From NCBI RefSeq assembly GCF_011075055.1, contig NC_058153.1, forward strand, positions 12,710,001 through 12,774,000: a DNA stretch of 64,000 nt, written 5' to 3'. The translations under genes were made by a program, and so were the position numbers. Shown piece by piece: positions 44,930-57,639 of this stretch. How positions within the stretch are numbered: the first letter of the stretch is position 1; every line of letters begins with the position of its first letter. The notes below the pieces were generated by a model. The model had not been told where the DNA came from and searched no databases. It worked only from the letters and a program-made list of their open reading frames with translations. This DNA comes from Mangifera indica. Taxonomy: Eukaryota; Streptophyta; Magnoliopsida; Sapindales; Anacardiaceae.

Positions 44930-46655
44930 ATATGATCTTACTGATAATGAATTTATGGCATTTGCCTAGAAACAAAATGAAAAGGATAAAGAGAATTCCA
45001 TAACATAGTTCATATGAAAATATAGAGTCATTTCCATATGAAGAATTATGAGTATGATATCAAATATCACTCAGGCAAAGCTAATGTAGTCACAAATGCC
45101 CTTAACCAAAAAGTATTTGTATCACAGTTGACGGTTCAGGGGGAGATACAGTCAGATTTAAACTGAGTAAATTGTGCTAGTGATTGGGGCTTTAGCAAGA
45201 TTGAAGATCGAATCCACTTTGGGGAAGGAGATCAAAACGATTCAACTACAAGATGATTGGAGTAGGTAGAGAATTCAAAAGATTCAAGATGGTTTCAAAA
45301 TAGATTTTTAGTAGGTAGATGATGTCCTTAAGTTTAGAGGTACAATATGTGTCTCACTGGTGATAAAGTTACAACAAAGGATTCTTGTAAAGACTCCCAG
45401 TTTTTTTTACACCGTCCCATCCTAAGGGCATAAAAATGTATTGGGATCTAAGGAAGAGTTTTTAATAGTCCAGCATGAAAAGAGAGTGGGTGAATTTGTG
45501 GCTAAGTGTCTCACCTATCAGTAGGTTGAGACCAAACACTAGAGACTATTAAGATTACTTTAGTCTCTAAATGTACCCAAGTAAAAGTAGAAACATTTTT
45601 CCATAGACTTTATTATTAGGCTCTCAAGACTTCAGAATGGTGTTAATGCATTGTAGGTAGTAGTTGATAAATTAACTAAGACAATGCATTTCTTGCCTAT
45701 TAAAGACACCACCCCTATTGATCAGTTGGAAAAACTATATATTTGAGAGATTATTAGATTGCATGGTATGCCCAAGACGATAGTATTAAATAAAGACACA
45801 AAGTTATGTCAATTTTTTTTGAAGAGTTTACATAAATCATTGGACACTAATTTGGCTTTCAGTACAATTTCTCACCCATAGGCTAAGATGACTAATATAA
45901 TGTTAGAGGATATATTAAAAACTTATTGTTTGGACTATAAGATGAGTTGATTTGAGATGATGCCTTTAATAGAGTTCACCTACAGTAACAGTTTTTAGGA
46001 ACAATTTATATGATGCCCTATAAGACACTCTATGGTAAGAAGTATCATTTTCCTCTACATTGGCAAGAGTTAGATGAGAGAGATGTCTTGGTTTAATCTC
46101 TAGACCAGAGATGACTCAAAAAATTATTGAAGAAGTCCAACTGATCAGATAGAGAATAAAATAGGCCCAAGATTGGTAAAAGAGTTATACCAATCAGAGA
46201 TGTTAAAATCTGAAGTTATATATGGGTGATAGAGTTTTTTTTTAGAGAAACCATTTTTTGCCATATGATGAGGTTTGGGAGAAAGGGTAAATTTGCTCCT
46301 AGGTACATTGACCTATATGAGATAGTAGAGCAGGTCAGTAAGATAGCTTATAGACTTGTACTACTAATGAGCATGAATTGTATTCATGATATGTTCCATA
46401 TTTCATCATTGTGTAAGTACATTAGTGATCCTTCTCATGTGCTAAGGACTAAGAAGACTCAATTATTAGAGGATTTAAGTTGTGATGAGAGACCAATCCA
46501 AATCTTAGATAAAAAGATCAAGCAATTAAGGAATCAAGGTATTTTTGAAAGAACCATAAGATTGAAAAGGCTACTTGGGAGATGGAGCAAACTATAAGAG
46601 ATAAGTTACTTGAGCTTTTTTCAGTGAATTTTGGGTCAGAATTCTAACGAAAGAG
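44930..46655 (+). pseudogene. Ty3-gypsy (Tekay/Del) polyprotein 3' portion, decayed, copy 2
   Basis: Same domain order as 21540-23270. RNase H end with KYHSGKANVVTNALNQKVF (45060-45120); zinc-finger region with EFVAKCLTYQ (45490-45520); integrase core with DKLTKTMHFLPIKDTTPIDQLEKLYI (45668-45745); then VMPF-like FGRKGKFAPRYIDLYEIVEQ (46274-46333) and VFHISSLCKYISDPSHVL (46393-46440), followed by the chromodomain-like end and TWEMEQTIRDKLLELF in another frame. Open only at 46226-46597. It shares stops with copy 1, so it was already dead before the unit was duplicated. Confidence 0.88.
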
Positions 46656-46662
46656 AAGAAAG

Positions 46663-48650
46663 TGTAACACTCATAAGTATGTCTTGAAGGCAAAAAAATC
46701 CTTTTGCATGAGTTTAATTATTGTGTGAAAGATTAAATGTGATTTAAAAGTTAAAGCGTGAGTTTTCAGTAACACACGACCATGACTTCATACCAGTGTG
46801 TCATTGTCACATCAACCAGATGAGATAGTTCTGTGTAAATTTTAAATTTAAGTGATACACAGTTATATCTATTGAACACATTTTCAGTTTATATATAGGA
46901 TGTTGCTGCTTTTTAAGGATTATTATCTCTAATGCCCAAATGCACGATTTTTTCTAGAAAGTGTGAGAATTGATCAACCAAGCTCTATGATTGCAATTTC
47001 GATGATTACTTTTTGGTGACATGGACAAGGCAAAACTAGAGAGAAGAAAGTCTTTTTATATGTTCACTCTATGACATATAAAGGTAAGTAGAGATTTTGC
47101 TATCCTTCTTTGGTGTATGATATTATGCTAAATCCAGAAGCATGCCTATGATTTTGGTACATACATGTGTGTTGATTGAGAATTTCAATGTGTGGTTCAA
47201 GTGTGTTGCCATGAGTAAGTATAATTGATATGGTGAGTTGTTAATGGCAATTGCATATTTATATATACTTAGATGTTCAGGTTTTTTTTTTTTTTATAAG
47301 AGCATGAATCTATTTAGATGAGAATCAAAAGGTGTATATATGGTCTAATAAAGGATAATTCGCTTGTCTACTAATTTGTAGCTATGATTTTGAAACTTTG
47401 AATGAAGGGTTTAGGGTTGTACTTTTGTATTTTGTTAGAATGATGCATTCAAATGCAATATAAAATGCTTCGTTGAGATTTCTGATGTGTTATATTAGTT
47501 ATAAAATCGTTAGAGACACTTTGGTTAAGGTATTAAACTTAAAGAAAATGAAAAAACCAAATCAAAGTGCAAAATTAGGTCTCTCAACTTGTTATCTATG
47601 TTCACCACAAGGTTGTTTGGTATGGAACACATGCGTGCGTACCCAAACACCAGATTTATGTCAGGTTTTCTAGCGATCCGATGATTGTTGGACATCATTG
47701 ACTAGTTAATGGTTAACTAGGACACATGAACTTCTTTTATATAGTTTTAGCATGATTACATGTAGGGTTAAAAAACTATAATACTTCTAAGAAGTAGTGC
47801 GATCGAGAAGACAATAGAAAAGGAAAGAAATGATTCTCTAAAAGGGCACACGCCTGTGTGTGTAGAAATTTAACACACAAGAAAATACCATGATAATAGA
47901 TGATTATGTATGAGTGATGAGAGACATGCCCTTATGTGTCCATGGATACACGCCCGTGTGTGTGAAGCAGATCAAAGAAAAAGAGAAAGAAAATTAGGGT
48001 AAGGATATATGGCTTATCCCAAAAGACAGTACACAAATCGTGGATACACAGTAGTATTTCATATGCATAAGAGTTAAGTCATAGTGTGACACAAGATATA
48101 TTGTTAGGTGGAAGCAAGAACAAGTCAAGTGAGTAAAGGTTCAAAATGCATGCATGTTAGATATCAAAGAATCGTTACAAAGGGGCACCATAACTACACA
48201 TTTCTTACACTGCCTGTAGATAGACACGTCCATAATAAGACATTAGACCCACTATAAGTTGCTTGCTCGTAGTAAAGCCTAGATTAAGATACAATATGGT
48301 GTAATGGAATACAGAGATAACTCACATGACCAAAGTGTTAAATCCTTGTATCCGATCCAGATTAATCAACCTAGCATACAATTACAATTATGGCTTCCCG
48401 ATTCAAAAGTTTTCACCAAGTCAATATGGTCATGCTAGATAAAAATTTGAAAAATAATTCCTTAGTGGCTAAATAGGACATAATTTAATTCGAAAGTTAT
48501 AACATGCAACATAGATATTCCTTAAAGTATAGTATGAGCACAGAGACATTACATATGACCTATTAACATCCATAAAGGGAGTTTAATATCAATTGTGAAT
48601 GACAGATATAGTAAGGGTTGATTACATAAAGAGTACATATATTATAATGT
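46663..48650 (+). mobile_element. Gypsy 3' LTR, copy 2 (end approximate)
   Basis: Starts TGTAACACTC after GAAAGAGAAGAAAG. TATA-like TTATATATAGG near 46891. Palindrome ACACGCCCGTGTGTGTG near 47948, better preserved than in copy 1 and typical of LTRs of this group. A small frame at 47473-47673 is not a gene. Confidence 0.6.
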
Positions 48651-48769
48651 TTATTCACATTTTCAACCACAACATAATTTTCCTATGAACATTTAAGGGA
48701 CTAAGTCTTTGGGCAACAACAGGGAGTTTGGTTGTTGTGTTTTGGATCAAATGCAACTTACCTCAAGGT

Positions 48770-49306
48770 AACTATCATAAGCTTACCCACATAACTTGGT
48801 GTTAGCTCATTTTGGAATAGTTGCTAACACACAAGTCATCCATTTCCATAAGGCTCATTAGACTAAAGCCGACATTTCTTGGCATATATTTGGAATAATT
48901 TCTCAAGAAATATGCAAATTTTGATTCATAGGAATCATCTCTGATCATGTTATGCACTACTTCAGTACTAAAATGACTTTGAAAATTAGATTCTTCAATA
49001 GTAATATTTGTCCAAGGAAAATTACTGTATAAGCATACACTATGAAACCAAATTAATGCATTATCATAAGCCATAACTACTTCCATCTTGATTTTGAAGG
49101 TACCAAGCCATATATGCTAGCTATTGGCATATAATTTGGCATCCCAATGCCCATTTTGTTGCAGTACAACACCTTTGAATTTTACAAGGGTAACATTATT
49201 CACTTGGCTTGTATGCAGGATCGATATTACTACTAGTTGAATTGGGCAACTATGTAATCACATTTGTTATACCATTTAACGTCACACTTAACATTTCTTC
49301 TTCCAT
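48770..49306 (-). pseudogene. AP2/ERF-B3 (RAV-type) transcription-factor pseudogene, copy 2
   Basis: Homologous to 25370-25909. ATG at 49306; AP2 residues KFKGVVLQQNGHWDAKLYAN, the shared TAG at 49119, then HIWLGTFKIKMEVVMAYDNA; the RAV linker FPWTNITIEESNFQ, VVHNMIRDDSYE; and an out-of-frame B3 start, LTPSYVGKL. The shared stop and frameshifts show that inactivation came before duplication. It stays slightly closer to the family consensus at the AP2 start (KFKG against KFQG). B3 is truncated. Confidence 0.85.
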
Positions 49307-49407
49307 TTTTATTCTGAGGAACAAACATGTTGCATAAGATTAATAACATGCAATATTGTTACCTTGCCATCAATATTGTTTAATCGAAATTAGAGTAAGT
49401 TATTATT

Positions 49408-50204
49408 ATTTTTAGTAATACGGTGCGTTTGAATTGAAAAATTATCGTATCACTTAAAACTTCAAATAAATAAAAATAAAGTTGAGGTTTTTATCTTGCT
49501 CAATGAAAGAAGACTCTTAGTATTCTAGCTTCATTTGTTCATAAGTGAAAAAATCAAAAGTGTAGCAACCATCATTTTACAATTTTAAAAGAGAAAGTTT
49601 GGTCATTGTTGGATTAGTCTTCAGTGTGTCGTTAGATTTATGTTGACAACAGTCAACAGTTAGTTGTATTTTTAACAGATGACTACTTGTATAAATTTTA
49701 TTTTTCTTGTGAAAAAACAATTATGGTGTGAGTTAATGAAAAATTAAAGTAACCAATTTCTTTGATTGGTGATTGCATTTGAAAAAAGGTGTTAGAGACT
49801 GAAGAGTTTCATATCAAATAAAAACAATATAAGTGAGTGGTATATAAGTGTAGCAGATTAGATCTTAATATAAGATAATTGATTTTATATAATATGAAAT
49901 TCTATTTTTATACTTATAGGCCTAATACATTTTTACATAGTATACAACAGTAGCAGAATGTCAAAAATAAGTGTGATACCTCAATTTGGTAATCTCTTCA
50001 ACTTTAGTCTTCAGATTAGAAAATCATTTGACAAGTCTAGTTCCATGTCCTTCTCCTTTTATTTTCGTTAAAAGTGATAATGAAACTGAAACACCAATAG
50101 TCTTTCTTCATAGAGCAAGAAGAAAATTTTAACTTTTTCCTATTTATTTGAAGTTTTAAGTGATACGATGCGTTTTCAACTCAAATGCATCATATTATTA
50201 AAAA
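49408..50204. mobile_element. Non-autonomous DNA transposon with long inverted repeats, longer copy
   Basis: Same termini as 26011-26562 (TGCGTTTGAATTGAAAAA, mirrored at the right end). It holds an extra 242 bases (49610-49851) bounded by TGT on both sides, absent from copy 1. This is best read as a microhomology-mediated deletion in copy 1. No transposase recognised. Confidence 0.6.
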
Positions 50205-50783
50205 GACTAACAACCTACTCCAACTTTGGTTAAACCATCTTCCTCCATTACTTGAACTAAATTTACTCTTCACAATATATAACAATGAATGATTCACTAG
50301 CATAAGCTTATATACAAATAAAAAAGAAAATTGAAAAAAAAAAAAAAGCATTAGAGAATGAAAACCTGTGCAAACCATACTCCTTCTCTTCAATCACTAC
50401 ATACACCAACTTATAAACCATGTTGACATAAGCGCACATCTATAAAACTAAGCATATTCTAGTTTTATCTTTAAAATAATAGCCATTTTGGAGTAAAGAG
50501 TGGACATCAAGGGCACTAACAACATAAGTTAACTTATGAGTAAACTAGTCCAAAATAATTACAGATATCATTAAAACCTATCTTGACACTTATAAGTGAA
50601 TTAACCACAAGCTGCAAAAACAGTGAGGAAAGACAACATATTCAATTCAAATTTTTTTGTCTCAATGGATAGAACATTTTTTAATAACTAAAATATTATT
50701 ATTACTAATCCACCAAACATTATCACTAGATGAAATAATCTAATTTTTTCTTCTTTTTCAATGTATGTAATTAAGGCCATTAG
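50205..50783. repeat. Submodule Ra (copy 2), left part; no gene recognised
   Basis: Homologous to 26563-27137. An A-run near 50335 is longer than in copy 1 and disrupts the frame shared on the minus strand, arguing against coding function. Confidence 0.4.
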
Positions 50784-50981
50784 GGGGTGGATTCAAGCTA
50801 AACTCTTGGTGACATTATTCATCCCTCCACTGATATTGTTACTCTGCTAGCAATACCATTTATCTAATAGACAACCCTCCAGTAATACAATACAACAACT
50901 CAAACAAGTTTAGTCGCAAATTGGGAAATATGAATTTAAATAAAACTAAAGCCAGCCCTACACTTAGCTTGAATCCACCCC
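50784..50981. mobile_element. MITE, 198 bp (Harbinger-like), copy 2
   Basis: Starts GGGGTGGATTCAAGCTAAAC and ends TTAGCTTGAATCCACCCC. Same length as the 27138 element. The left TAA has mutated to TAG and the right TAA is intact. Confidence 0.75.
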
Positions 50982-51321
50982 TAAAGACAATAATTGAATT
51001 TTCCTTGTTGTTCAATGTAAAATGTTTTTTTATGCACACTATTAGAAAACTGGTCTTCTACACCAATTGATTTTCATAGTTTTCAATTGCGTTTAATCAA
51101 TTTCAGCTCTTACTACACCAATAATTGATTTCAAACCTTGAATAAAAGGCTAAAAATGCATATTAATTAAGAAATACAAAATTCATTTGTAAACATACCA
51201 TATTCAAATATTTCTCAATAAAGGAAGCTCATAGTAGCGAAAAAGGTAGGAGACCTCATCGGTTTTATTTTTATATGCTTGAAATTTGAGAAGTTGAATT
51301 TGAAAATTTTGATTTTATATT
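50982..51321. repeat. Submodule Ra sequence between MITE and LTR, copy 2
   Basis: Contains CACTATTAGAAAACTGGTCT at 51047, a CACTA-like terminus better preserved than in copy 1. No gene seen. Confidence 0.35.
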
Positions 51322-51830
51322 TGTTAGAATTATTATGAGAAGAATGTTGATTAGAGTGAAGATATGGGCAGCAAATACATTGATAGAATCATGTGGACTC
51401 GAATGCAAAGGCAAGTAAAGGGTAGATGTAATAAGTGGGCGACGGGTAAAATGGAATAAATTAACACTTTGTTTTAAAGTGTTATGCCACATCGTTTAGT
51501 TAAGTCTAGATTGAATTGGAACATTTATTAGATTTGGTTGTAATAACAGAAAAACAGGAGAAGAATTTGGGTTTTGTTCACAACTCCTCAAATTGTCGAT
51601 TATCATTTTGGATTCTATTTAATTTTCTTTTTTTATTTGTCACCTACTGCAAGGGATCAAACTTGTAAATGTGTTGTAGTTCTCCTTGTTCTTATATAAA
51701 ACAACATTTTAGGTTATTTTATTCAATTAATAGTGTGTTGATCTGCTTTAATGCCTTGGAAATAGACTATTTGTATTTTATTTTGCTGGAGTGTTGTGAT
51801 TCAAGTCTTGAAGATCCTAAGTTACTAAAA
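51322..51830 (-). mobile_element. LTR, near-complete, about 509 bp
   Basis: Left border TGTTAGAATTATTATGAG, right border near ACTAAAA. Homologous to 27677-28180. Confidence 0.55.
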
Positions 51831-52824
51831 ATTACCACCTGACCTAAAAGCTTAATCTAATAGATAGATAAAAAGATTAGCTTTCTTGGTTTACAATGTT
51901 GTTCAATTATCCCTATTAAATTAGTACTTAACCTAAAATAAGCTCAATAAGATAAACCTCCAAGGATTTACACTCTTGCATAATTCCTTCAGTTAGGGTC
52001 ACATGTAATCTAAAAGGCTCTAATTTTATGTTTCGACCTAACCCTAAAATTCAAGCTAGTAGGTAGAGACTTAACAATAATACCTAAATCTCTACCTTGA
52101 GTGTGAATACAAGTCTCTGCGTTTGTGTAAGTGAATATGTACTACTACTAAATGCCTTATGAAACCTTTTCAATTTTCATACCACATTCACATATCATGT
52201 AAAATGATTTGCCATCAATTTTGCATTTACGAATAATGTTTTTAGAGAAATTTTTGACTTTCTAATTAGAATTTAAGCACAAACACCAATGGCTAACATT
52301 TTATCATATAGATGCAAAGTTCAGAAAAATAAAACCATGTGTCTTAACAATGAGAACTAATTTATATATTAACAATAATTGTGTGATAGAATAATTTTCA
52401 ATTAGAAATAAAATATTACTCAATGTTAATACACATAATCTTACTCCTTTTATAGAGCGAACAATCATCCTCTTACAATTTATGAGTAAAAAATTTATAC
52501 CAAAATTTAAAGATCAAACTAAAATCAAGTTGAGAAACTTCTAACAAGACCTCAAGACAAATATGACATATCTTGGTATCGATTACTGACATTGTAGTTG
52601 CTCACCCAAAATCTACCTAATAGATAGTTTTAGTCTAACACATGGAACATGTATATGGTAAAGTATAATAAACACTTTATTTGAAATGACCTTTTAGATT
52701 AGTTTTGCTTCTTGAAGTATTAAATTAAATTAACAAAGCCTAGAATTGGTTTACGATAAATGATTCTAAGTTATTATATAAGATAAATTCTAAATCAACT
52801 TTGCTAATTTGAGACATTTTTATA
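51831..52824. repeat. LTR-flanking repeat, palindromic MITE internally deleted
   Basis: As 28181-29225, but the foldback MITE (about 52350-52442) has lost its right half, including the (TA)n run. No gene seen. Confidence 0.4.
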
Positions 52825-53610
52825 TAAGCCTAGCCAGCTCAGCTAGGTTAGATGATCGGTTCAATTCAAACCAAATTTGAATTGGAGCTTTAACATGGTA
52901 GCCCAATTTGAGTTTGGTTCGAATTATCCTCTAACAACACTGTTCATCCTACTAAAGACCCTTCGAAGAATGTTTATCTAGCTCGAATGAGCTTAGACTC
53001 GAACTGAATGTTATAAATTTGAATCGAGTTCAAACTACTTCCTATACAGGCTCAACTCAATTTGAATGCTATCTAGGTTTTCTGGAACATGATATGAAGA
53101 GGTTTTGACAGAATGTAAAAGACATACTTGTAGGATCATTCCAAGTTCAACACTAAGCCACCATAAAAGATTTTAGGGCAAGCTTAGCGAAAGGATTAGG
53201 TTTGGGCTCATATATAGTTTCACAATGGCCAAGAGAGAGACCTAAATGGCTCACTGGCATTTTCTTAACCATGGGCAGCATCAAGCTAGTAAAACTAGAT
53301 TGATGCACAAATTCAAGGTTTTTATTTTTCCAAATTACATCCTACTATAGTAAATAGTTTAAATATGCAGATTTTCAGCCCTGATTTGACATCTCACAAC
53401 TAATTCTTGATTTTCAAACCCTAGTTTACTGTCTTTGAGTAATCAAGTCAACCTCAAACTTTGAGAAAAAGAAAATCACAATTAGATGAAAAATAAAAAT
53501 GCAGTAAACAACTTTAGAACCAAGTTTCATGAAACATGGAGCATATCACTTCATGCAAGTTTTATTCTTATTTTATTTGTTAACATTTTCAATGTGCCAT
53601 GCACATGTTA
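52825..53610. repeat. Interspersed repeat with AGCTCGAA-like dyads, copy 2
   Basis: Homologous to 29226-29955, with about 30 extra bases near 53075-53105. No gene seen. Confidence 0.4.
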
Positions 53611-54910
53611 CACTACTAAAACTAGTTAAATGGAGTATTATATAAGCATGAATGCTTTCCTAACATCAGCTTATGTACAACTCTAAAAAGGAAAAAAAAA
53701 AAAAGACATTGGAGAATGAAAACTTGCACAAACCATACTCCATATCTTAACCTCAATCACAACCTACACCAACTTCAAATTATGTCAATAGAAGCACACA
53801 TCTATACAACTAGTACATTCCAGTTCCATCTTCACAACAATAGCCCTTTTGACATAAACAATGGATATTTAGGGCACTATCAACTTATCTTAAGCAGTGA
53901 GTAAACTAGGAATCCCAAATATTTAAAAATATTGATTAAAATAGCCTATCAACCACAAGCTACAAAGACAGTGAGTGAAGACAACAAAAGCAATCCAAAT
54001 TTCTTTGTCCCAATGGATAAAACATTTTCTGATAACTAAAATTATTATTCCTAGTCCACTAAATATTATTACCAGATGAGAGAATCTAAATTCCTTCTTT
54101 TTTTTCAATGTATCTAATTAAGATCATAGGGGTGGATTCAAGCCAAACTCTCGATTTCGGCTTGTTTGTCTCTTCTATAACACTATTTATCACTCCACTG
54201 ATATTGTTACCTTGCTAGCAAAAATTGTTTATCACATTGACAACCCTTCAGTAATACAACACACTAGCTCAAAAAAGCTTGAGTTCAAGTTATATATTAT
54301 GGATTTGAGTCAAGCTTAAGCTAGCCATGAGCATGGTGGAAATCTACCCCTAAAGGCCACGAATGAATTGTCATTGTCATTCATTGTAAAATGGTCTTTT
54401 ATGCCAACTAATTTTCATAGTTTTAAGTTACACTTAAACAATTTCAGCTCTCACAACACCAAAAACTAATTTAAAATCATGAATAAGTGGATGAAAGTGT
54501 GTATTAATTCAAGAAAAACAAAATCCATTAGTCAACATACAATATTTCTCATTAAAGGAAGCTCACAGTAGTGAAGAAGTCAAAATCTATTAGTCAACAT
54601 ACAACATGCAAATATTTCTCATTAAAAAAAGCTCACAATAGTGAAAAAGATAGCAGACCTCATTGAGTTAAATGTTTTATTTCTTTATGTTACCAACCAC
54701 TAATAGGAAACTTTAATTAATTTATGCATCGATCTTCCCTGTGCTTTAGATAAAAAATCGGCCTTTTATGTTTTACAAAGTTGCACCATTCCTTATGTTT
54801 AGTAAATAATTAAATTAAAAGATTATTAAACTAGTTGGTGGAGGCTTTGGTTTTGTTTTCATTTGGTTAAAATTTTGGAAGTTAAATTTGAAATCTTTGG
54901 CTTTGATACT
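53611..54910. repeat. Submodule Rb (copy 2) with MITE at 54129-54350
   Basis: Homologous to 29956-31297. The MITE keeps better borders here (GGGGTGGATTCAAGCC left, GGAAATCTACCCC right). The internal direct repeat with AAGCTCACA(G/A)TAGTGAA is also present (54550-54645). Short frames on either strand are not conserved. Confidence 0.45.
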
Positions 54911-55411
54911 TGTTAGGATTGTCTGTGGATAGAATTATGTAGATTAAAGTGAAGATGAGGGTAGCAAGTAAATAGATAGAATTATAAGGATTGGAGTGAA
55001 GATGCAAGTAATAAGTAGATGTAATTGGTAGGTAGCAGGTAAATTGGAAATGTTGTGTTTTGGAGTGCTATACAACATTGTTTAGTAAGTCCAAATTGAA
55101 CTAGAATATTTATTAGAGATGGTTGCAACAGCGGAAAAGCAAGAAAAGAATTTGGGTTTTGTTAGGTTAGCTTTTAGCTAATTTAGGGGGTTCTGGCTCA
55201 TTGAATTGCGAGTAAGCATTTTGAGTTTTGTTTTTTTTCTTTCTTCTTCTTCTTTTTTTTTTAATCAACCACAAGGGACCAATCTTGTAAATGTGTCCTT
55301 CTTCATATATAAAATAGCAGTAGTAAAGGCTCGTTCATTCAATTTATGACGTGTTAGCTTGCTTTAATTTCCTGTTCTAATTCAGGTGTTAAAGGTTCCA
55401 AGTTCCTAATA
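54911..55411 (-). mobile_element. Complete solo-type LTR, about 501 bp, with primer-site-like motif
   Basis: Starts TGTTAGGATTGTC with GGCTTTGATACT directly to the left (reverse complement of a decayed initiator-Met primer site) and ends CCTAATA. Homologous to 31298-31801. Confidence 0.58.
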
Positions 55412-56599
55412 ATATCACAATAAGTTACCACCTGACCTAAAAACTCAAGCCAGTAAATAGATAAAAAGATTAGCTTCTTAAGTTTACAATGCTAATCGAT
55501 TGTCTCTATTAAGTAAATAATGGACCTAAAATAAGCTTAATAAGATAACCGTCAAAGGATTTACAGTCTTTCATAATTCCTTTAGTTAAGCTCATATCTA
55601 AACTGAAAAGTTTTAGCTCTAATATTATGTTACCACTTAACCCTAAAGTTCAAGCTAGTAAGTGGAGGCTTAACATTACTACTAATATCTCAATCTCCAA
55701 TGTGAAAGCAAGTCCTTATGTGTGTTAGCGTTAGTGAATATGTACCATTGTTAAATGTCTTATGGAACCTTTCAAGCTTTAGACTAGATTCACATAGCAT
55801 GTTAAATGGTTTTCCTTTAATTCTGCATTGATAGAGAAAGATTTCAATGAAATTTTTTACTTCATAATTAGTATTTAGGTACAAATACCAATGACCAACT
55901 TTTTGCCATACAAATGCAACGATAATAGCAATAAAACTATGGCTCTGAATAACGAATATTAATTCATGTACTAATAATAGTATGTCATTATGTGATTGAA
56001 TGATTTTTAATTTTAAAAAATAACAAGTTATCATTAGTATATATATTCGTACTCAATGTTAGTACACATAATTTTACTTCTTTCAGATAGTGAACAAACA
56101 TCTCACAATTAATGTGTAAAAAAATTATACTAAAATCTTTAAAGATTAAAATGAAATCAAGTTGAGAAACTTCTAGCAAACTGCAAGATGAACTCGAAAG
56201 ACTTTGGTCACAACTGTTGACATGGTAGCTCACCCAAAATATACCAATAGATGGTTTTAGTTTAACACATGAACTATGCATACGGTAAAGTATAATAAAC
56301 ACCTTGATTTAAAATGAATTTTTAGATTAGTTTTGCTTGTTAAAATATTCAATTAAATAAGGGAAGCCTAGAACTTGTTTATGACAAATGAATCTAAGTT
56401 ATTATGTGTGATAAATTCTAACTTAACTTTGCTAATTAGACATTTTTATGTATTTCCAAATCATAAATGTCAACATAACAGCATCTCACATTGTTTAATC
56501 ACCAAAAACACACCTTACTAAGAATGAAACAGAAATGGCATGCAATAATGTGGTTAAAGGCATGTAAAGCTCATGACATAAAAAATTGAACAATATTTG
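55412..56599. repeat. LTR-flanking repeat with palindromic MITE (55957-56085)
   Basis: Second primer-site-like GCTCTAATATTATGTTACCA at 55616, followed by a TG-starting, LTR-like block, then the MITE and AT-rich sequence. No gene seen. Confidence 0.45.
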
Positions 56600-56890
56600 C
56601 TGCGACAAAAAATATTCAATTTAGGGACAATTTCAGTTTCATCCCAGATGATCAATTTAAGGGACAAAATTTTGATTTCATCCACCAAAGTATAACACTT
56701 AATTTTAGGAACAAAATATTTAGGAATGTTTTTAGTTTTATCCTATAATGATCATTTTAGGTGAAAAGAATTTAATTTTCGCCCACCAAATCATAACACT
56801 TAATTTTAGACATGAAATATGTAGAAACGTTTTCAATTTTATCTCAAAATGATCATTTTATGAGACAAGATTGTAATTTCATCCACCTTT
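56600..56890 (+). mobile_element. CACTA-like transposon end, longer form
   Basis: Terminus decayed to CTGCGACAAAAAATATTCAA. The two and a half subterminal units are intact (TGATCAATTTAAGGGACAAA, TGATCATTTTAGGTGAAAAG, TGATCATTTTATGAGACAAG). Confidence 0.5.
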
Positions 56891-57338
56891 TATGAAATTT
56901 ATTATAGTATGTGAATTAAAAAGATACGATCCTTTGATTAATACTTAATGGTTAGTGTCCTCTACCCATCTCTCTAACAAAAGGAATTGTGCTTCTATCT
57001 ATTCATGTGACCAAATATGCCCGCCAAATAGATGAACGGTCTTCCTATCAAGAGGAATTCATCAAAAGTTACTTAAAGAAAAGGGGCATGAAAACATTTG
57101 TTGGAATTTAATTTTTCATATGGTCAATCTCATTCCAGTTGAATCATCAATTATTATAGAACTGTTAGCTCATTATGTATAAAATGACCCAATGCACTTG
57201 ACACATAAGCATCTTATCCAAAGTATAGCTGCAATTAAATCCAGGAAATTTCATCCTTGGATGATTGTTTGTTTCACCATTTCCACACCTTTTGATGTTT
57301 CAATATTCTGGTTTTGAGTCATAAAGCACTCACTGAGG
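56891..57338. other. Intergenic sequence, nothing recognised
   Basis: Homologous to 8891-9337 and 33261-33640. It ends in CACTCACTGAG, an acceptor-like sequence before the exon remnant. Confidence 0.3.
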
Positions 57339-57625
57339 ATCCATGGAAAGAAAATGAGCTAAGAGATGATATAGAACAATGACATAAAGAATTGCGTGAT
57401 ATAAAGTTTCATAGCATGCAAGAAACTATGCTATACGGCTTTCATAAATGAAAATGCCATGAAAGCTCATGCTATTGCTTTTGCATAAAATGTTTAGAAT
57501 GTTTTTGATGATTCAGCATCTCATTCCAGTACATGCAGTTATCTCCAAGAAGAACAAATCTAGAAAAAAATTCCAGAGAGAGATACAATTTCAATACACA
57601 GGCCTCATGCAAAGCAAATTTTAGT
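57339..57625 (+). pseudogene. Unidentified coding-like exon remnant, best 5' half
   Basis: Reads DPWKENELRDDIEQ, a stop in place of the Trp-like codon, then HKELRDIK, FHSMQETMLYGF. After a frame change it continues ENAMKAH, DDSASHSSTCSYLQEE, KIPERDTISIH. It corresponds to 9338-9630 and keeps the opening Trp that the first copy lost. Family not recognised. Confidence 0.35.
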
Positions 57626-57639
57626 TTTTAACCAAAAAA

